From the NCBI GenBank assembly GCA_016218155.1, contig JACREQ010000042.1:1-64000 (forward strand): a stretch of 64,000 nucleotides of DNA, read 5' to 3'. The translations under genes were made by a program, and so were the position numbers. Source of the DNA: Bacteroidia bacterium (lineage in GTDB: Bacteria; Bacteroidota; Bacteroidia; Bacteroidales; GWA2-32-17). Below the pieces are notes generated by a model, which ran no database searches, had not been told where the DNA came from, and worked only from the letters and a program-made list of their open reading frames with translations. Positions 34,237 to 46,000 of this stretch are shown piece by piece (position 1 is the stretch's first letter; every line of letters starts with the position of its first letter).

Positions 34237-36999
34237 ATGGCAAAAACAAATTCAAAACCAACTACAAAAAAGCAAGCTAAAAAGTATGTTTATTACTTTG
34301 GTGGCAAAAAAGCTGAAGGCAAAGCTGACATGAAAAACCTATTGGGTGGCAAAGGTGCTAACCTTGCTGAGATGGTAAATCTTGGACTTCCAGTTCCTGC
34401 AGGTCTGTCAATAACTACAGAATGTTGTACCGATTATTATGCAAATAACTGTGAACTTCCAAAATCACTTTATGATGAAGTTTGGGCTGGAATGAAGAAA
34501 GCCGAAGCAGAAATGGGCATGAAATACGGTGATCCAAAAAATCCTTTATTATTATCATGTCGTTCTGGTGCAAGAAGCTCTATGCCTGGAATGATGGATA
34601 CTGTGTTAAATGTTGGTTTATGTACAGCTACAATTCCTGGATTAATAAAGAAAACTAATAATCCACGCTTTGTATGGGATTCATATCGTCGTTTAATTAT
34701 GATGTATGCAGACGTTGTTATGGATAAAGCTGAAGGCTTGGATAAGAATATACGCAAGCAGTTAGACGACATGCTTGATGCATACAAAAAAACAAAAAAA
34801 GTAAAAGAAGATACTCAACTTTCTGCTGATGATTTAAAAGTTTTAGCAGAGGAGTTTAAGAAAAAAGTTAAAAAAGAATTAGGTACTGCTTTCCCCGACG
34901 ATGCAAAAGAACAATTGTTCGGTGGAATTAAAGCTGTTTTCAAAAGCTGGAATGGTAAAAAAGCTGTTTCTTATCGCCGTATCGAAGGTATTCCAGATGA
35001 TTGGGGTACTGCTGTAAATGTTCAGGCAATGGTGTTTGGAAATATGGGCGACTCATCAGCTACTGGTGTTGCATTTACACGTAACCCTGCAACCGGCGAG
35101 AATTTATTCTATGGCGAATGGTTAGTTAATGCTCAGGGCGAAGATGTTGTTGCTGGTATCCGTACTCCAAGTCCTTTAAATGATGACACAAAGAATGAGC
35201 AAAACAAGCACTTGCACAGTATGCAGGAGGCTATGCCAAAAACCTATAAAGAACTATGTAAAATCCGTGAGATTCTTGAAAAGAACTTTACAGATATGTT
35301 AGATATCGAGTTCACAATTCAGGAAGGAAAATTATACATGCTTCAGTGTCGTGCCGGTAAACGTACTGGAACAGCAGCTTTGAACATGGCTATGGACATG
35401 CTTAAAGAAAAACTGATAACTGAAAAAGTTGCAGTTATGCGCGTTGAACCTGCGCAATTAGATGAATTGCTTCACCCAATTTGTGATCCAAAAGAAGAAA
35501 AGAAAGTTGAAGTTCTTGTAAAAGGATTACCTGCTGGTCCTGGTGCTGCTGTTGGTCAATTAGTTTTTACTGCAGAAGATGCAGTTGCATGGGAACGTAA
35601 AGGTAAAAAAGTAATTCTTCTTCGTGAAGAAACAAATCCTGAAGACGTTGAAGGAATGCGCGCTGCAGTTGGTATTCTTACTGCTCGTGGTGGTATGACT
35701 TCACACGCTGCGCTTGTTGCACGTGGATGGGGAAAATGTTGTATCGTTGGAGCAGGAAAACTACATGTTGATGCTGCTTCAAAAACTGCTAAAGTTGAAG
35801 GATCTAAAGTTGTATTAAAAGAAGGTGACTTCGTAACATTAAACGGAACAAAAGGTCATGTTTATCAAACAGCCTTAAAATTAATGGATGCAACAGAAAA
35901 TCCACGATTCAAACAGTTTATGGCTATTGTTGATAAATTCCGTACAATGGGAGTTCGCACAAATGCAGAAACACCAGAGGATGCAAAAATAGCTCGCGAT
36001 TACGGTGCTGAAGGAATCGGACTTTTCCGTACTGAACATATGTTTTATGGTAAAGGCTCTGAAAAACCTTTGTTGGCACTTCGTAAAATGATTTTAAGTA
36101 ATACTTTAGCCGAAAGAGTTAAAGCTCTTAATGAATTATATCCTTTTGTTAAGAAAGATATCAAAGCTACATTATTAGCTATGGATAACCTTCCTGTAAC
36201 ATTCCGCTTATTAGATCCACCTTTACACGAATTCGTTCCACAAAGTCCGGATAAACAAGCTGAACTTGCAAAAGAATTAAAAATAAAAGTTGCCGACATT
36301 GTAAAACGTGGTGAAGCATTGCACGAAAATAACCCAATGATGGGACATCGTGGTGTTAGATTAAGCATTACTTATCCTGAAGTTTCTGAAATGCAGTTCC
36401 GCGCAATTTTCGAATCAACCTTAGAATTATTAAAAGAAGGAAAACATCCAAAACCAGAAATCATGGTTCCTGTTACTTCAGAGGTTGCTGAATTAGATTC
36501 TACAAAGAAAATTGCTGATAAAATTTATGATGAAGTTTGTAAAAAATTCAAAGTAAAATCTATTAGTTATTTATATGGTACAATGATAGAAATTCCACGC
36601 GCTTGTTTACTTGGCGACAAAATGGCAAAAACTGCTCAGTTCTTCTCATTTGGAACAAACGATTTAACACAGATGACATTTGGTTTTAGCCGTGATGACA
36701 TTGGTGGTTTCATGAATGATTATTTAGACCAGAAAATCTTAGCTGCTGATCCATTCCAGACTATTGATCAGGATGGCGTTGGACAATTAATTGAAATGGC
36801 TGTAACAAAAGGTCGTGCTACCAGAAAAGATTTAAAAGTTGGTATATGTGGCGAACAAGGTGGCGACCCTGCATCAGTTGAATTCTGTTACAAAACCGGA
36901 TTATCTTATGTAAGTTGTTCTCCATTCAGAGTTCCAATAGCAAGATTAGCTGCTGCTCAGGCTGCTGTTAAATTTGGCGCTAAAACAACAAAGAAATAG
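34237..36999 (+). CDS. ppdK: Pyruvate, phosphate dikinase
   Basis: A 920-residue enzyme interconverting pyruvate, ATP and phosphate with PEP, AMP and pyrophosphate. Domain order is normal: N-terminal ATP-grasp domain (NLLGGKGANLAEM, SCRSGARSSMPGMMDTVLNVG), swivelling phosphohistidine domain with His490 in GGMTSHAALVARGWGK, and C-terminal TIM barrel with catalytic Cys894 in YVSCSPFRVP and FFSFGTNDLTQMTFG. An extra Lys/Ala-rich stretch of about 18 residues precedes the usual start. Codon use differs from the neighbours (more CGT, GGT and GCT), as expected for a highly expressed gene. A strong hairpin follows. It works in glycolysis/gluconeogenesis; direction cannot be told. Confidence 0.97.
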   Translation: MAKTNSKPTTKKQAKKYVYYFGGKKAEGKADMKNLLGGKGANLAEMVNLGLPVPAGLSITTECCTDYYANNCELPKSLYDEVWAGMKKAEAEMGMKYGDPKNPLLLSCRSGARSSMPGMMDTVLNVGLCTATIPGLIKKTNNPRFVWDSYRRLIMMYADVVMDKAEGLDKNIRKQLDDMLDAYKKTKKVKEDTQLSADDLKVLAEEFKKKVKKELGTAFPDDAKEQLFGGIKAVFKSWNGKKAVSYRRIEGIPDDWGTAVNVQAMVFGNMGDSSATGVAFTRNPATGENLFYGEWLVNAQGEDVVAGIRTPSPLNDDTKNEQNKHLHSMQEAMPKTYKELCKIREILEKNFTDMLDIEFTIQEGKLYMLQCRAGKRTGTAALNMAMDMLKEKLITEKVAVMRVEPAQLDELLHPICDPKEEKKVEVLVKGLPAGPGAAVGQLVFTAEDAVAWERKGKKVILLREETNPEDVEGMRAAVGILTARGGMTSHAALVARGWGKCCIVGAGKLHVDAASKTAKVEGSKVVLKEGDFVTLNGTKGHVYQTALKLMDATENPRFKQFMAIVDKFRTMGVRTNAETPEDAKIARDYGAEGIGLFRTEHMFYGKGSEKPLLALRKMILSNTLAERVKALNELYPFVKKDIKATLLAMDNLPVTFRLLDPPLHEFVPQSPDKQAELAKELKIKVADIVKRGEALHENNPMMGHRGVRLSITYPEVSEMQFRAIFESTLELLKEGKHPKPEIMVPVTSEVAELDSTKKIADKIYDEVCKKFKVKSISYLYGTMIEIPRACLLGDKMAKTAQFFSFGTNDLTQMTFGFSRDDIGGFMNDYLDQKILAADPFQTIDQDGVGQLIEMAVTKGRATRKDLKVGICGEQGGDPASVEFCYKTGLSYVSCSPFRVPIARLAAAQAAVKFGAKTTKK

Positions 37000-37020
37000 G
37001 CTTCACTATTATTAATAAAT

Positions 37021-37055
37021 AAAAAAGAGGTTGAATTTTATTCAACCTCTTTTTT
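37021..37055. terminator. Strong rho-independent terminator after ppdK
   Basis: A perfect 15-base stem AAAAAAGAGGTTGAA/TTCAACCTCTTTTTT with a 5-base loop, ending in a T-run, 21 bases after the ppdK stop. The symmetric A/T ends allow action in both directions. Confidence 0.85.
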
Positions 37056-37145
37056 ATTTATTATTTAATCCAAAATATATATTATTTTCTTTATTTAATA
37101 ACAACTAATAGAAAATCTAAAAGTAAACAAGACTTCATTCTATAC

Positions 37146-37178
37146 AAAAAAGGTTGAACAATTTGCTCAACCCTTTTT
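37146..37178. terminator. Terminator for the minus-strand cargo gene
   Basis: A 12-base stem with one mismatch (AAAAAAGGTTGA at 37146-37157, TCAACCCTTTTT at 37167-37178), 27 bases downstream of the stop of the minus-strand gene at 37205, read with a T-run on that strand. Its core GGTTGA/TCAACC is the same as that of the ppdK terminator about 90 bases away. Confidence 0.75.
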
Positions 37179-37204
37179 ATTTGTTATAATAAAGCATTCT
37201 ATAA

Positions 37205-40200
37205 TTAACGTACTACATTAACAACACCACTCCTGTCATGTTCAATATGGTCTCCATCATAATACTTTACCAACCATGTATAACTTCCTATAGGAACAAT
37301 TGCATGACCATTAGCAGTTCCATCCCATCCATATTTTTCTGGTTGAGTAGGATCGTATTTATCTGTTTCATAAATTATCTCTCCCCATCTGTCGAAAATA
37401 TAAAGATGAAAATCTTCAGGGCTAATTCCATTACCTAATACATAGAAGACATCATTTAACTCATCATAATCAGGAGATATATAAGTTGGAGCATAGAATG
37501 TATATTCATCTCTAATATAAATAGAACTAAAAACAGTATCTGTACAACCTAAATCAGTAATTGCAACAAGATATACATGATAAGATCCAAGTGAAGAATA
37601 CCAATGCCAAGGATTTTCTATGCTGGAAGAATCGCCATCACCAAAAGACCATATGTAACTATCAGCTCCTTCTGAAAGATTAATAAAATGAATTTGTGGT
37701 TTAACAATACTTGCATAAATCGGATCTGTAATAAAACTTGCATCAGGATTTGGATAAACATTAATCATATCATCATGTGTATACGTTGTTGAACAACCAG
37801 AAGCATTTGTAACAGTCAACGTCACATCAAAAATTCCATCTTGCGAAAACTGATGAACAGGATTAATGTCATATGAAATTGCATTATAACTTAAATCACC
37901 AAAATTCCATAAATAAGTCTGACCAGGCAAAGGATTCATAGGAGTAAAACTTACCGTTAATGGCTCACAACCATTAACCGTATCGCTTACAAAACTAGCA
38001 AGTGGTGAAGAATTAACTGTAATATAAACTGAATCGTGTGAGATAGAACCACAACCATCTTTAACATACAAATACTGGAATCCGGAAACTGTAGGACTTA
38101 TACTTATAGGTGGAATAACAATTTGCCCAGAACTTGTAAATATAGTAAATGGAGGAACCCCGCCCTGATTAATACTTACATTTAAAACAGTAGATTCATT
38201 AGGACAGATAGAAGTAGGAGAAGCCATAACATCTACCTGCAATGGTGGAGTAACGTTTACTATTACAGAAACTATGTTACTAACACAGCCATTAACATCA
38301 ACCACATAAGCCTGATATGTTGTTGAAGCTATAGGTTGAACGCCAATTGAAGCAGGACTTATAACATTATTCCAGTAATATGTAAAAGGTGCAGAACCTC
38401 CCGAGGCAGTTGCTGTAAGATATGCCCATTCACCATTACAAATATTATGCAAAGGGACAGCAGATAATAATACTCCGTTTGTTTCATTTACAGTCACACT
38501 TGAAGTACCTGTACATCCAAAAACATTAGATACAGTTACTGTATAAACTCCTGATGAACCAACAGCAATTGATTGTGTATTATTAGCAGATGACCATGCA
38601 TAAGTTGAGAAACCTGATCCGGCATCAAGATAAGTTGTATCACCAGAACACATGCTCAAATTACCGGTAATTAAAGGTGTTGGATTTGGATTAACAACTA
38701 ATGTTGCACTTGCAACTCCTGAACACCCACTTGCATCGCTTACAGTTACGCTATAATTACCTACAGTACTTACCGTAATGGTTGGTGTTAACATACCATT
38801 TGACCAAAGATATCCTGCATAACCATTTCCAGCATTTAACACAGTTGAAGAACCACTGCATATTTGAAGACTACCGGTTATTGTTGGATTTAACCCACTA
38901 CTTAATGTTACAACTACAAGACTAGTTCCTGTGCAACCATTATTATCAGTAACAGTTACACTATAGCTACCTGGTGTATTCACAGAAACTGTTGGAGTAA
39001 CAGCTGTTGTTGACCAGAAATATGAAGCATAACCAGCCCCTGCATTTAAAGTTGTTGAAAATCCTGCACAAATAGATAAATTTCCAGTAATTGAAGGTGT
39101 AGGGTTTGCATTCTGATTGATAACAATTTGTCCAGTACCACTACATCCTGTAGCATTTGTTACAGTAACATAATAAGTATTTACTGCAAATACTGATATA
39201 GTCTGAGTTGTAGCTCCTGTTGACCAAAGATAAGTTGAGTATCCACTACCGGCATCAAGAGTTGAGCCATTGCCTGCACAGAAATTATTCCCTGTAACAA
39301 CAGGTGATAAACTCGAATTTACAGCTACAACAACAGAAGCTATTCCAGTGCATCCACTGGCATTTGCTACGGTCACTGAATATGTACCAGCAGTAGTAAC
39401 TGTAATTGTTTGCGACAAAGATCCATTTGACCATAAATAACCGGCATAACCAGTTCCTGCATCTAATACTGTAGAACCAGCAGTACAGAAAGAAGTAGCA
39501 CCGGATATTGTTGGCGTTAATGACGGATTAACAGTAACTGTAACTTGAGTTGAGCCTATACATCCATTAGCATCTGTTACCGATACCGAATAATTTCCTG
39601 CTGCTGAAACTGAAATTGTTTGGGTAACATCAGAAGTTGACCAATTATAAAATAAATAACCAGCTCCTGCATCAAGAATACTTGTTGCACCACTGCAGAA
39701 TGTTAAGTTTCCTGTAATTGTTGGTGTAGGTAAAGCATTTGCAGAAACAGTTAACTGACCGGTTCCTGAACAACCACTTGCGTTAGTAACCGTAACAATA
39801 TAATTTCCTGAAGTATTAACTGAAATTGTTTGTGTATTTCCACCTGTTGACCATAAATATGTAACATAACCGCTACCTGCATCAAGAGTAGTATTAGAAC
39901 CAACACAAAAGTTATTGCCGGTAACAGTAGGGCTTAAACTTGTATTAACTGTTACTGAAACTGAGGCTACACCTGTACAACCTGCCCCATCGGTAACTGT
40001 TACAGAATATGTATTAGCAGTTGTAACATTAATTGTTTGATTTGTTGCTCCTGTTGACCACAAATAGTTTGTATAACCCGCACCAGCATCTAAAGTAGTT
40101 GAACCACCTGTACAAAATGATGTTGCTCCAGTTATTGAAGGCGTTATTCCACCTGTAGCTGTAATTGTCACTGTTACCGAACCTGTACATCCATTATTAT

Positions 40201-42775
40201 CAGTAACCATTAAGGTATAGATATCAGCCGAAAGCCCTGTAAAGCTTTGCGAACCCGCTATGTTATTAAAACTTGCAACCACATTACTTGAACCATCAAA
40301 TAAAACATAATCATAAGGTGAACCACCTACTGTAGTTGTTACAGAAAAGCTTCCATTTGCATTTCCACAAGTAGCATTAACTATATTTGCAGGTGTTATA
40401 ACAAGTGTAGGACATGAAGAACACATAGGAAGAGAAGCCAGAGAAGTAATAGTTAAACTAGTACCAACTGCATCTGTCACTCGAATGGGCCAGTTTCCAT
40501 CAGGAGTTTCTGTTGCACTATTTCCACCAAAAACCCCCCATACAGGTGCTCCAGCTGCAGTAAATATTCCACAATAATTTCCTAACCCTGTAATACAAGG
40601 AATTGTCTGACTCTCCCATGTATAAGGAGTAATTCCACTTGAAACAGTAATATTTCCATTTAATTCCTGACAAGCAGTAATAGAAACGCATGGACTAACA
40701 ACAATTGATATAGAATCTGATCCACATGCAAGACTATAATAAACTGTGTGTACTCCTACCCCAGCAACTGAAGGATTAAATGTACCATTTGCTGCATTTG
40801 TGATTCCAATCCCAGACCATACTCCACCGGGAGATGAAGGTGTTAAATTTATTGCCGGATCATTTAAACAAAAAGTATCAGGTATACAAATATTAGCATC
40901 GCAACAAACAAGCGCAAATTGTGCACAGGCACTTAAATTTACAGACTGTATTTTACCATTTCTGGTTGCTGCCTGATTATCTGACTGTGCTCCAACTGCA
41001 ACTACTTCACCATTAGAATTTACGCTAACATCATACACAGTAAAAGGTAATAAAGCTTCAGAAATAAAATTAAGATCTGCATCAAATTTAACAACCCTGT
41101 CACCAGATCCAGCATAAACATTTCCACAATCATCAACATCTAAACCACTATTAAGAACAACCTTTCCACCTACAAATGGAACCGTAGTTGAATTTCCTCC
41201 ATTTAAATTTACCGATGTAACTAATGAACCATTACCCAATAACCTTTTATGTATCTGATTTCCGCTATGAGTATAAAAAAATTGATCGTTAGCAATTAAT
41301 GCTTTTAAGCCACCTCCATTTTGAGTAGCAGGCAAATAATTTTCACATTTATATCCTAAATGATGCCCATTGTCAAGTTTATATACAGGTCCAGCTTGTG
41401 GACATGCACCAAAGTTATCAATAATAGCACCCACATGATGGTGAGTTAAAAATATATATTTTGCATCCTTAGAAGATGAAATTGATCTAACTTCAATAGG
41501 AAATCCGCCAGCCATCCCTGAGTTAACATTTACTGGAATAATAACATTACCATTATTAACATCCATTTCATAAATTACTGATTTTGGCGAAAGTACTGAA
41601 CCTCCAGTTCCGCCAACAATTAACTTTGTTTTATCGCAATTAAAGGTTATACTCCACCACTCAGTTAAACTAAAAAGTGCGAAAGATGCATTATGCCATA
41701 CCATACCACCAGCATTATTAATTCTTTCAATTTCTGGCGAAGTTCCGGATGTAATATAACTAACTCCAGTATTATCAGTAGCTAAAGTACCTAACCAAAC
41801 ACTTGCAGTATCCCATGGGGTTGTATATGTCCATTGAATAGTACCAGCACTATTATATTTTTTTAATTGCATAGGGGTTTCACCACCAATAACATAAACA
41901 TTACCTACAGCATCAGTTTCTACTTCCCAAACCGCAGTAGAAGTACTAAAAGCGGGTGACTGAACCCATGGATCAATTACAACTTCTTTGGATTTATTGT
42001 ATTCTTCCAAATTAAATGATAAAATATTGTTTTCGAATTTGAAACTCGACTTAATTTCTTGCTTTGATTTTTTATAAAATGTAAATGGTTTATGCTCGAC
42101 AATTTCAGAAAGGGATGTTTTTATTTGAATTTCTCCATTTTCATCTAAATTACATTCGATATTTTCATTAGCAATACTGGTATGACCAGTATAATATTTC
42201 ATTTTAATCTGTGATACATCTGCTCCGGGATGTAAAATAATTGAATATTTTATTCCTGATTCAGGTTGAATAACATAAACAACATCAACTTTATCGTATA
42301 AATTTTTGTATGTGATTTTCTTATATCCATTTATTTGATTCTCATTTCTAACTTCTTTTGTAGTTAAATTTTTAATTGCATATGAGAAATAATCACTTGA
42401 TAAATTTTCTGCTACAATTTCCGGATTTTGATTTGCACCAATCCAATTAACATGAATTAGTTCACTAATATTAGTTCTTTTAGGATTACTATCATCTATT
42501 TCTCCTTTTTTTCGATTTGGATTTCTTATAATCTTATCAAAACGATAAGTAAGCCCCTTTTTGGTGAAAAAAATAAATGCTTTATTATAATCAACACCGT
42601 ATTCAATTTTAGTATCCTTTTGCCAATTACGACCATCAAACTGACCTTTATTTTGAATAAATGATTTTGGACCTTCATAATCTACCTGCCATGATCCATT
42701 TCCAGTCTGAGAAAAAGAGAAACCGCCTGATGATATCAGTAAAAAAATGAAAAATAATCTTTTAAACGAGTTCAT
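37205..42775 (-). CDS. Giant T9SS type B cargo: DUF7948, propeller-like region, eight Ig repeats
   Basis: An 1856-residue exported protein. Signal peptide 1-23; residues about 36-270 are a DUF7948-type domain (FIQNKGQFDGR, GLTYRFDKI, WIGANQNPEI), common at the start of SBBP-type surface proteins. About 270-640 looks like a beta-propeller (AVWEVETDAVGNVYVIG, KYNSAGTIQWTY). About 875-1435 are eight repeats of 69-70 residues with the core LDAGxGYxxYLWSTG. About 1435-1765 are Ig and PKD domains, and the last 90 residues are a type B sorting tail (YISPDYDELNDVF, IFDRWGEIIYET, YGWDG, HDRSGVVNVVR). The final 420 residues are nearly the same as in the gene at 46781. It probably forms a long surface fibre with the propeller outermost. 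Confidence 0.9.
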   Translation of the reverse strand: MNSFKRLFFIFLLISSGGFSFSQTGNGSWQVDYEGPKSFIQNKGQFDGRNWQKDTKIEYGVDYNKAFIFFTKKGLTYRFDKIIRNPNRKKGEIDDSNPKRTNISELIHVNWIGANQNPEIVAENLSSDYFSYAIKNLTTKEVRNENQINGYKKITYKNLYDKVDVVYVIQPESGIKYSIILHPGADVSQIKMKYYTGHTSIANENIECNLDENGEIQIKTSLSEIVEHKPFTFYKKSKQEIKSSFKFENNILSFNLEEYNKSKEVVIDPWVQSPAFSTSTAVWEVETDAVGNVYVIGGETPMQLKKYNSAGTIQWTYTTPWDTASVWLGTLATDNTGVSYITSGTSPEIERINNAGGMVWHNASFALFSLTEWWSITFNCDKTKLIVGGTGGSVLSPKSVIYEMDVNNGNVIIPVNVNSGMAGGFPIEVRSISSSKDAKYIFLTHHHVGAIIDNFGACPQAGPVYKLDNGHHLGYKCENYLPATQNGGGLKALIANDQFFYTHSGNQIHKRLLGNGSLVTSVNLNGGNSTTVPFVGGKVVLNSGLDVDDCGNVYAGSGDRVVKFDADLNFISEALLPFTVYDVSVNSNGEVVAVGAQSDNQAATRNGKIQSVNLSACAQFALVCCDANICIPDTFCLNDPAINLTPSSPGGVWSGIGITNAANGTFNPSVAGVGVHTVYYSLACGSDSISIVVSPCVSITACQELNGNITVSSGITPYTWESQTIPCITGLGNYCGIFTAAGAPVWGVFGGNSATETPDGNWPIRVTDAVGTSLTITSLASLPMCSSCPTLVITPANIVNATCGNANGSFSVTTTVGGSPYDYVLFDGSSNVVASFNNIAGSQSFTGLSADIYTLMVTDNNGCTGSVTVTITATGGITPSITGATSFCTGGSTTLDAGAGYTNYLWSTGATNQTINVTTANTYSVTVTDGAGCTGVASVSVTVNTSLSPTVTGNNFCVGSNTTLDAGSGYVTYLWSTGGNTQTISVNTSGNYIVTVTNASGCSGTGQLTVSANALPTPTITGNLTFCSGATSILDAGAGYLFYNWSTSDVTQTISVSAAGNYSVSVTDANGCIGSTQVTVTVNPSLTPTISGATSFCTAGSTVLDAGTGYAGYLWSNGSLSQTITVTTAGTYSVTVANASGCTGIASVVVAVNSSLSPVVTGNNFCAGNGSTLDAGSGYSTYLWSTGATTQTISVFAVNTYYVTVTNATGCSGTGQIVINQNANPTPSITGNLSICAGFSTTLNAGAGYASYFWSTTAVTPTVSVNTPGSYSVTVTDNNGCTGTSLVVVTLSSGLNPTITGSLQICSGSSTVLNAGNGYAGYLWSNGMLTPTITVSTVGNYSVTVSDASGCSGVASATLVVNPNPTPLITGNLSMCSGDTTYLDAGSGFSTYAWSSANNTQSIAVGSSGVYTVTVSNVFGCTGTSSVTVNETNGVLLSAVPLHNICNGEWAYLTATASGGSAPFTYYWNNVISPASIGVQPIASTTYQAYVVDVNGCVSNIVSVIVNVTPPLQVDVMASPTSICPNESTVLNVSINQGGVPPFTIFTSSGQIVIPPISISPTVSGFQYLYVKDGCGSISHDSVYITVNSSPLASFVSDTVNGCEPLTVSFTPMNPLPGQTYLWNFGDLSYNAISYDINPVHQFSQDGIFDVTLTVTNASGCSTTYTHDDMINVYPNPDASFITDPIYASIVKPQIHFINLSEGADSYIWSFGDGDSSSIENPWHWYSSLGSYHVYLVAITDLGCTDTVFSSIYIRDEYTFYAPTYISPDYDELNDVFYVLGNGISPEDFHLYIFDRWGEIIYETDKYDPTQPEKYGWDGTANGHAIVPIGSYTWLVKYYDGDHIEHDRSGVVNVVR
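38470..40150 (-). repeat. Eight in-frame tandem repeats of 207-210 bases
   Basis: Within the giant cargo gene the segment coding LDAG begins at 40086, 39879, 39669, 39459, 39252, 39042, 38832 and 38622 (spacing 207 or 210). Each unit encodes one Ig-like domain with a conserved Cys pair (FCxG and GCxG). Units 1 and 4, 2 and 5, and 3 and 6 are the most alike, which indicates that a block of three units was duplicated. Confidence 0.85.
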
Positions 42776-43003
42776 AATGTATTTTTTTAAAGACTATTAG
42801 ATATATCTATTTATCCTTCACATATTAGCAAAATAATATAATTATATTAATTGCTCTCAATATTATATTATTAGTAAATCATTTTATAGAGTGCCAGCCC
42901 TCCTATTCTTAAAACTCAGATTACATTTAAATAGCTGCATTTACTTTTCACACTATTTAAAATATTTCAATAACAAATAAAAAAACACTCATATAATAAC
43001 AAC

Positions 43004-46000
43004 TTACCTAATAACATTTACTACCCCAGATCTGTCATGTTGAATACCATCGCCATCATAGTATTTAACAATCCAGGAATAACTACCAATTGCAGCTATA
43101 CTTCCATTTTTTAATCTTCCATCCCATCCAAATTTAGACGGTTGATTATTTTCATATTTATCTGTCTCGAAAATAACTCCTCCCCATCTGTCCAAAACAT
43201 ATAAGTGAAAATCCTTTGCACTAATTGCATTACCGAGAACATAAAACACATCATTATTACCATCAGAATCGGGAGAAATAGCATTTGGTGCATAAAATGT
43301 ATATTCATCACGAATAACAACAGAACCAAAAACTGTATCTTTACACCCTTTATCTGAAGTTGCAATTAGACTGATATTATATTCCCCTACACTTGAATAC
43401 AAATGCATAGGATTCAAATTACTTGAAGAATCGCCATCTCCAAATGACCAAAGATATGAGTATGCAAATTCAGATAAATTTAAAAAAAACACCTGTGGTT
43501 TAACAATACTTACAACTAATGGATTAGAAATAAAACGAGCATCAGGTGCATTAAAAACATTAATCATATTATCAAAATGCATAGTGCTATCACAGCCAAA
43601 GGAAGAAGTTACAGTTAATGAGACATCATAAATTCCATCATTTGTAAAATCATGTATTGGGTTAATACTATTTGATACGGAGCTATTTATTATATCTCCA
43701 AAATTCCAGCTATAAAGTTGTCCTGAAATAACACTTATAGGATTAAAAGTAACTGACAATGGTTCACATCCTTCATTCTTATCACTTAAAAAAGCAGGAT
43801 TAGGATTTTGATAAACATTTATAAAAACTGAATCTTGTGCAACAGATCCACAACCATCCTGAACAAATAAAGTTTGAAATCCAGAACCTAAAGGTGTAAT
43901 AGTTATCGGAGGTGTAACAATATTTCCTGATGAATTATAAATCATATATGGTGGACCTCCACCGTTAGTCATATTTACAGATAGTTGTACAGATTCATTA
44001 GGACAAATGTTATATTTATTTGCAACAACATTTAAAATAACACCGGAACTAACTTTAACACGAACAGAATCGATAATAGAGGGACAGCCATTACTTCCTG
44101 AGACTGTTACAATATAAGTATAATCGGATGTAGGACTTATTGTAAAACCAGAAGTATTATTTCCACTATTCCACTGATAATAATAAGGCGGAGTATCACC
44201 AGTTGGATAAGCATTAATAGTAGCACTAGCCCCAACACAAATCTGCAAATCATTTGACATAGACAAACCAATTTGAGAAGGTTGTGTTATAACATATGAC
44301 TGAACAGTGACACCGGCAGAATCGTCGGTAACAGTTACAGTATAATTTCCGGGAACCAGATAATAAATATCCTGTGTAGTAGCACCGTTTGACCACTGAT
44401 AATGATATGTGCCACTACTTGTAGTTCCACCTGATACAGTAAGATCAATAGATCCAACATTATCCCCGAAACAAGGAGAATTTGTTGGAACTCCAGATAC
44501 AATTATTGGTGGAACTGTAGTTTTGAAATGTGCTATAACTGTCTGACTTCCGGTAAAAGTAGTATTTACTGAGTCTGTTGTTACATTTGGAATTACTGCA
44601 TCAACAAGTTCCCAAAAATCAAAAGTATATCCCGGCGCAGTAGCAACAGCATTTAAAATTGTTTCAATATTACCATAATAAACAGCATTCCACGGATACG
44701 TTGGAACCCAAATAGAATTAACTTTAATTTTTCCTGTATTTGGTGGATCCACTTGAAAATTTATATTATATGGTCCGGTAAGAGTATAACAATCTATCAT
44801 TCCCTGAGACATAGCAGCACATCTGTCATCAATGAAATTTTTAAGAGTCAGAACATTTGCCTGCCATGCAGCAACAGTTCCTCCCCAACGCGCAATTTGT
44901 GCTGGCATTTCAGGTGCAGAAAGTGCAATCAGGCTATCTAAAACAAATTGCATATTAGCACATGAAAAAACAGTATTGGACAAATCTGCATATCTTGAAA
45001 CATAATACTGTCTGAAAGTTGCATTGTTTATAAGAGCATTAAGAATTGGCACATGTCCCTGCCCACCCATATCACCTATTTGTTCAGGATTGCAAGGATC
45101 AGCCTGGGCTGACTGATCAGGTATTCCTGTATAATTAATATAATGTCCAAATGTAGCATCCTCATCCCATAAACAATAGCGCCATTTTTTCTTATTGGCA
45201 TTAGGATTTATTCCACGCCACCATTCTGTATTCCAATTAAGCCAGTCGGAACATACTACATAAGAATTTAAAATAAAATAATCAACAAGGCTTTTAGTAT
45301 TATATAAACTGTCAACATAATTATAATTGGATTGAACAGCCATATTATTTGAAAGAATATAATTCATCAAATTATCCCAATCAGTTTGCGCTTGCACCCC
45401 ACCATACTCACTCCATGTACCACCCCATGTTTTTAACATTTGAACACCTTTTTCATCAGAGTTATAATAATAATCAGTAAAATCAGCGTCATCAACCTTT
45501 TCTCGCATATCATATAACCCCCAATATTGTCCATTAACATATAACACACAAGGCTCGTAAGTTCTTGCATCTAAATACAAATCACCTCTTTGCGTAATAG
45601 TACTTACATAGGGATCTCGAATATGTGCACCACCATTTTCGAAAGGATAATTATCATTTGCAAGTGCCTTAATAATTATTCGTTGAAATTCATTTCTGTT
45701 TTTATAGTTAAACAGCTTCCATCTTAAAGCATAATCGTACCCATACTGGTCTTTTGTTACGAAATCAATTCCGCGCTGGTTATATGCCCAAGAATCGTTA
45801 CCATGTTTATTTGCAATTCCGGTAGCCTCTACTCTAAACTGATTGTTTTTATCAAAATACTCAATTGCTGCATCAGGCTGAGAAGTAGTTCCGCCAAACA
45901 AAGTATTAACATTATCACCATAAACAGACAATACTGCTAAATTATGGCTTGCATTAACAAAGTATGTATTACTTTGAATAAAGCTTGGTGGAACTCCAGG

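Noticed and set aside
38470-40150. Regularly spaced repeats that could be read as a CRISPR-like array
   Set aside because: The period is 207-210 bases, always a multiple of three, the units are in frame inside one gene and code for an Ig-like fold; there are no identical short repeats with unique spacers and no cas genes.
42776-43003. AT-rich inverted repeat (near 42831-42872) in the gap between two cargo genes
   Set aside because: The stem is all A and T with bulges and no T-run in a useful place; expected by chance in such DNA.
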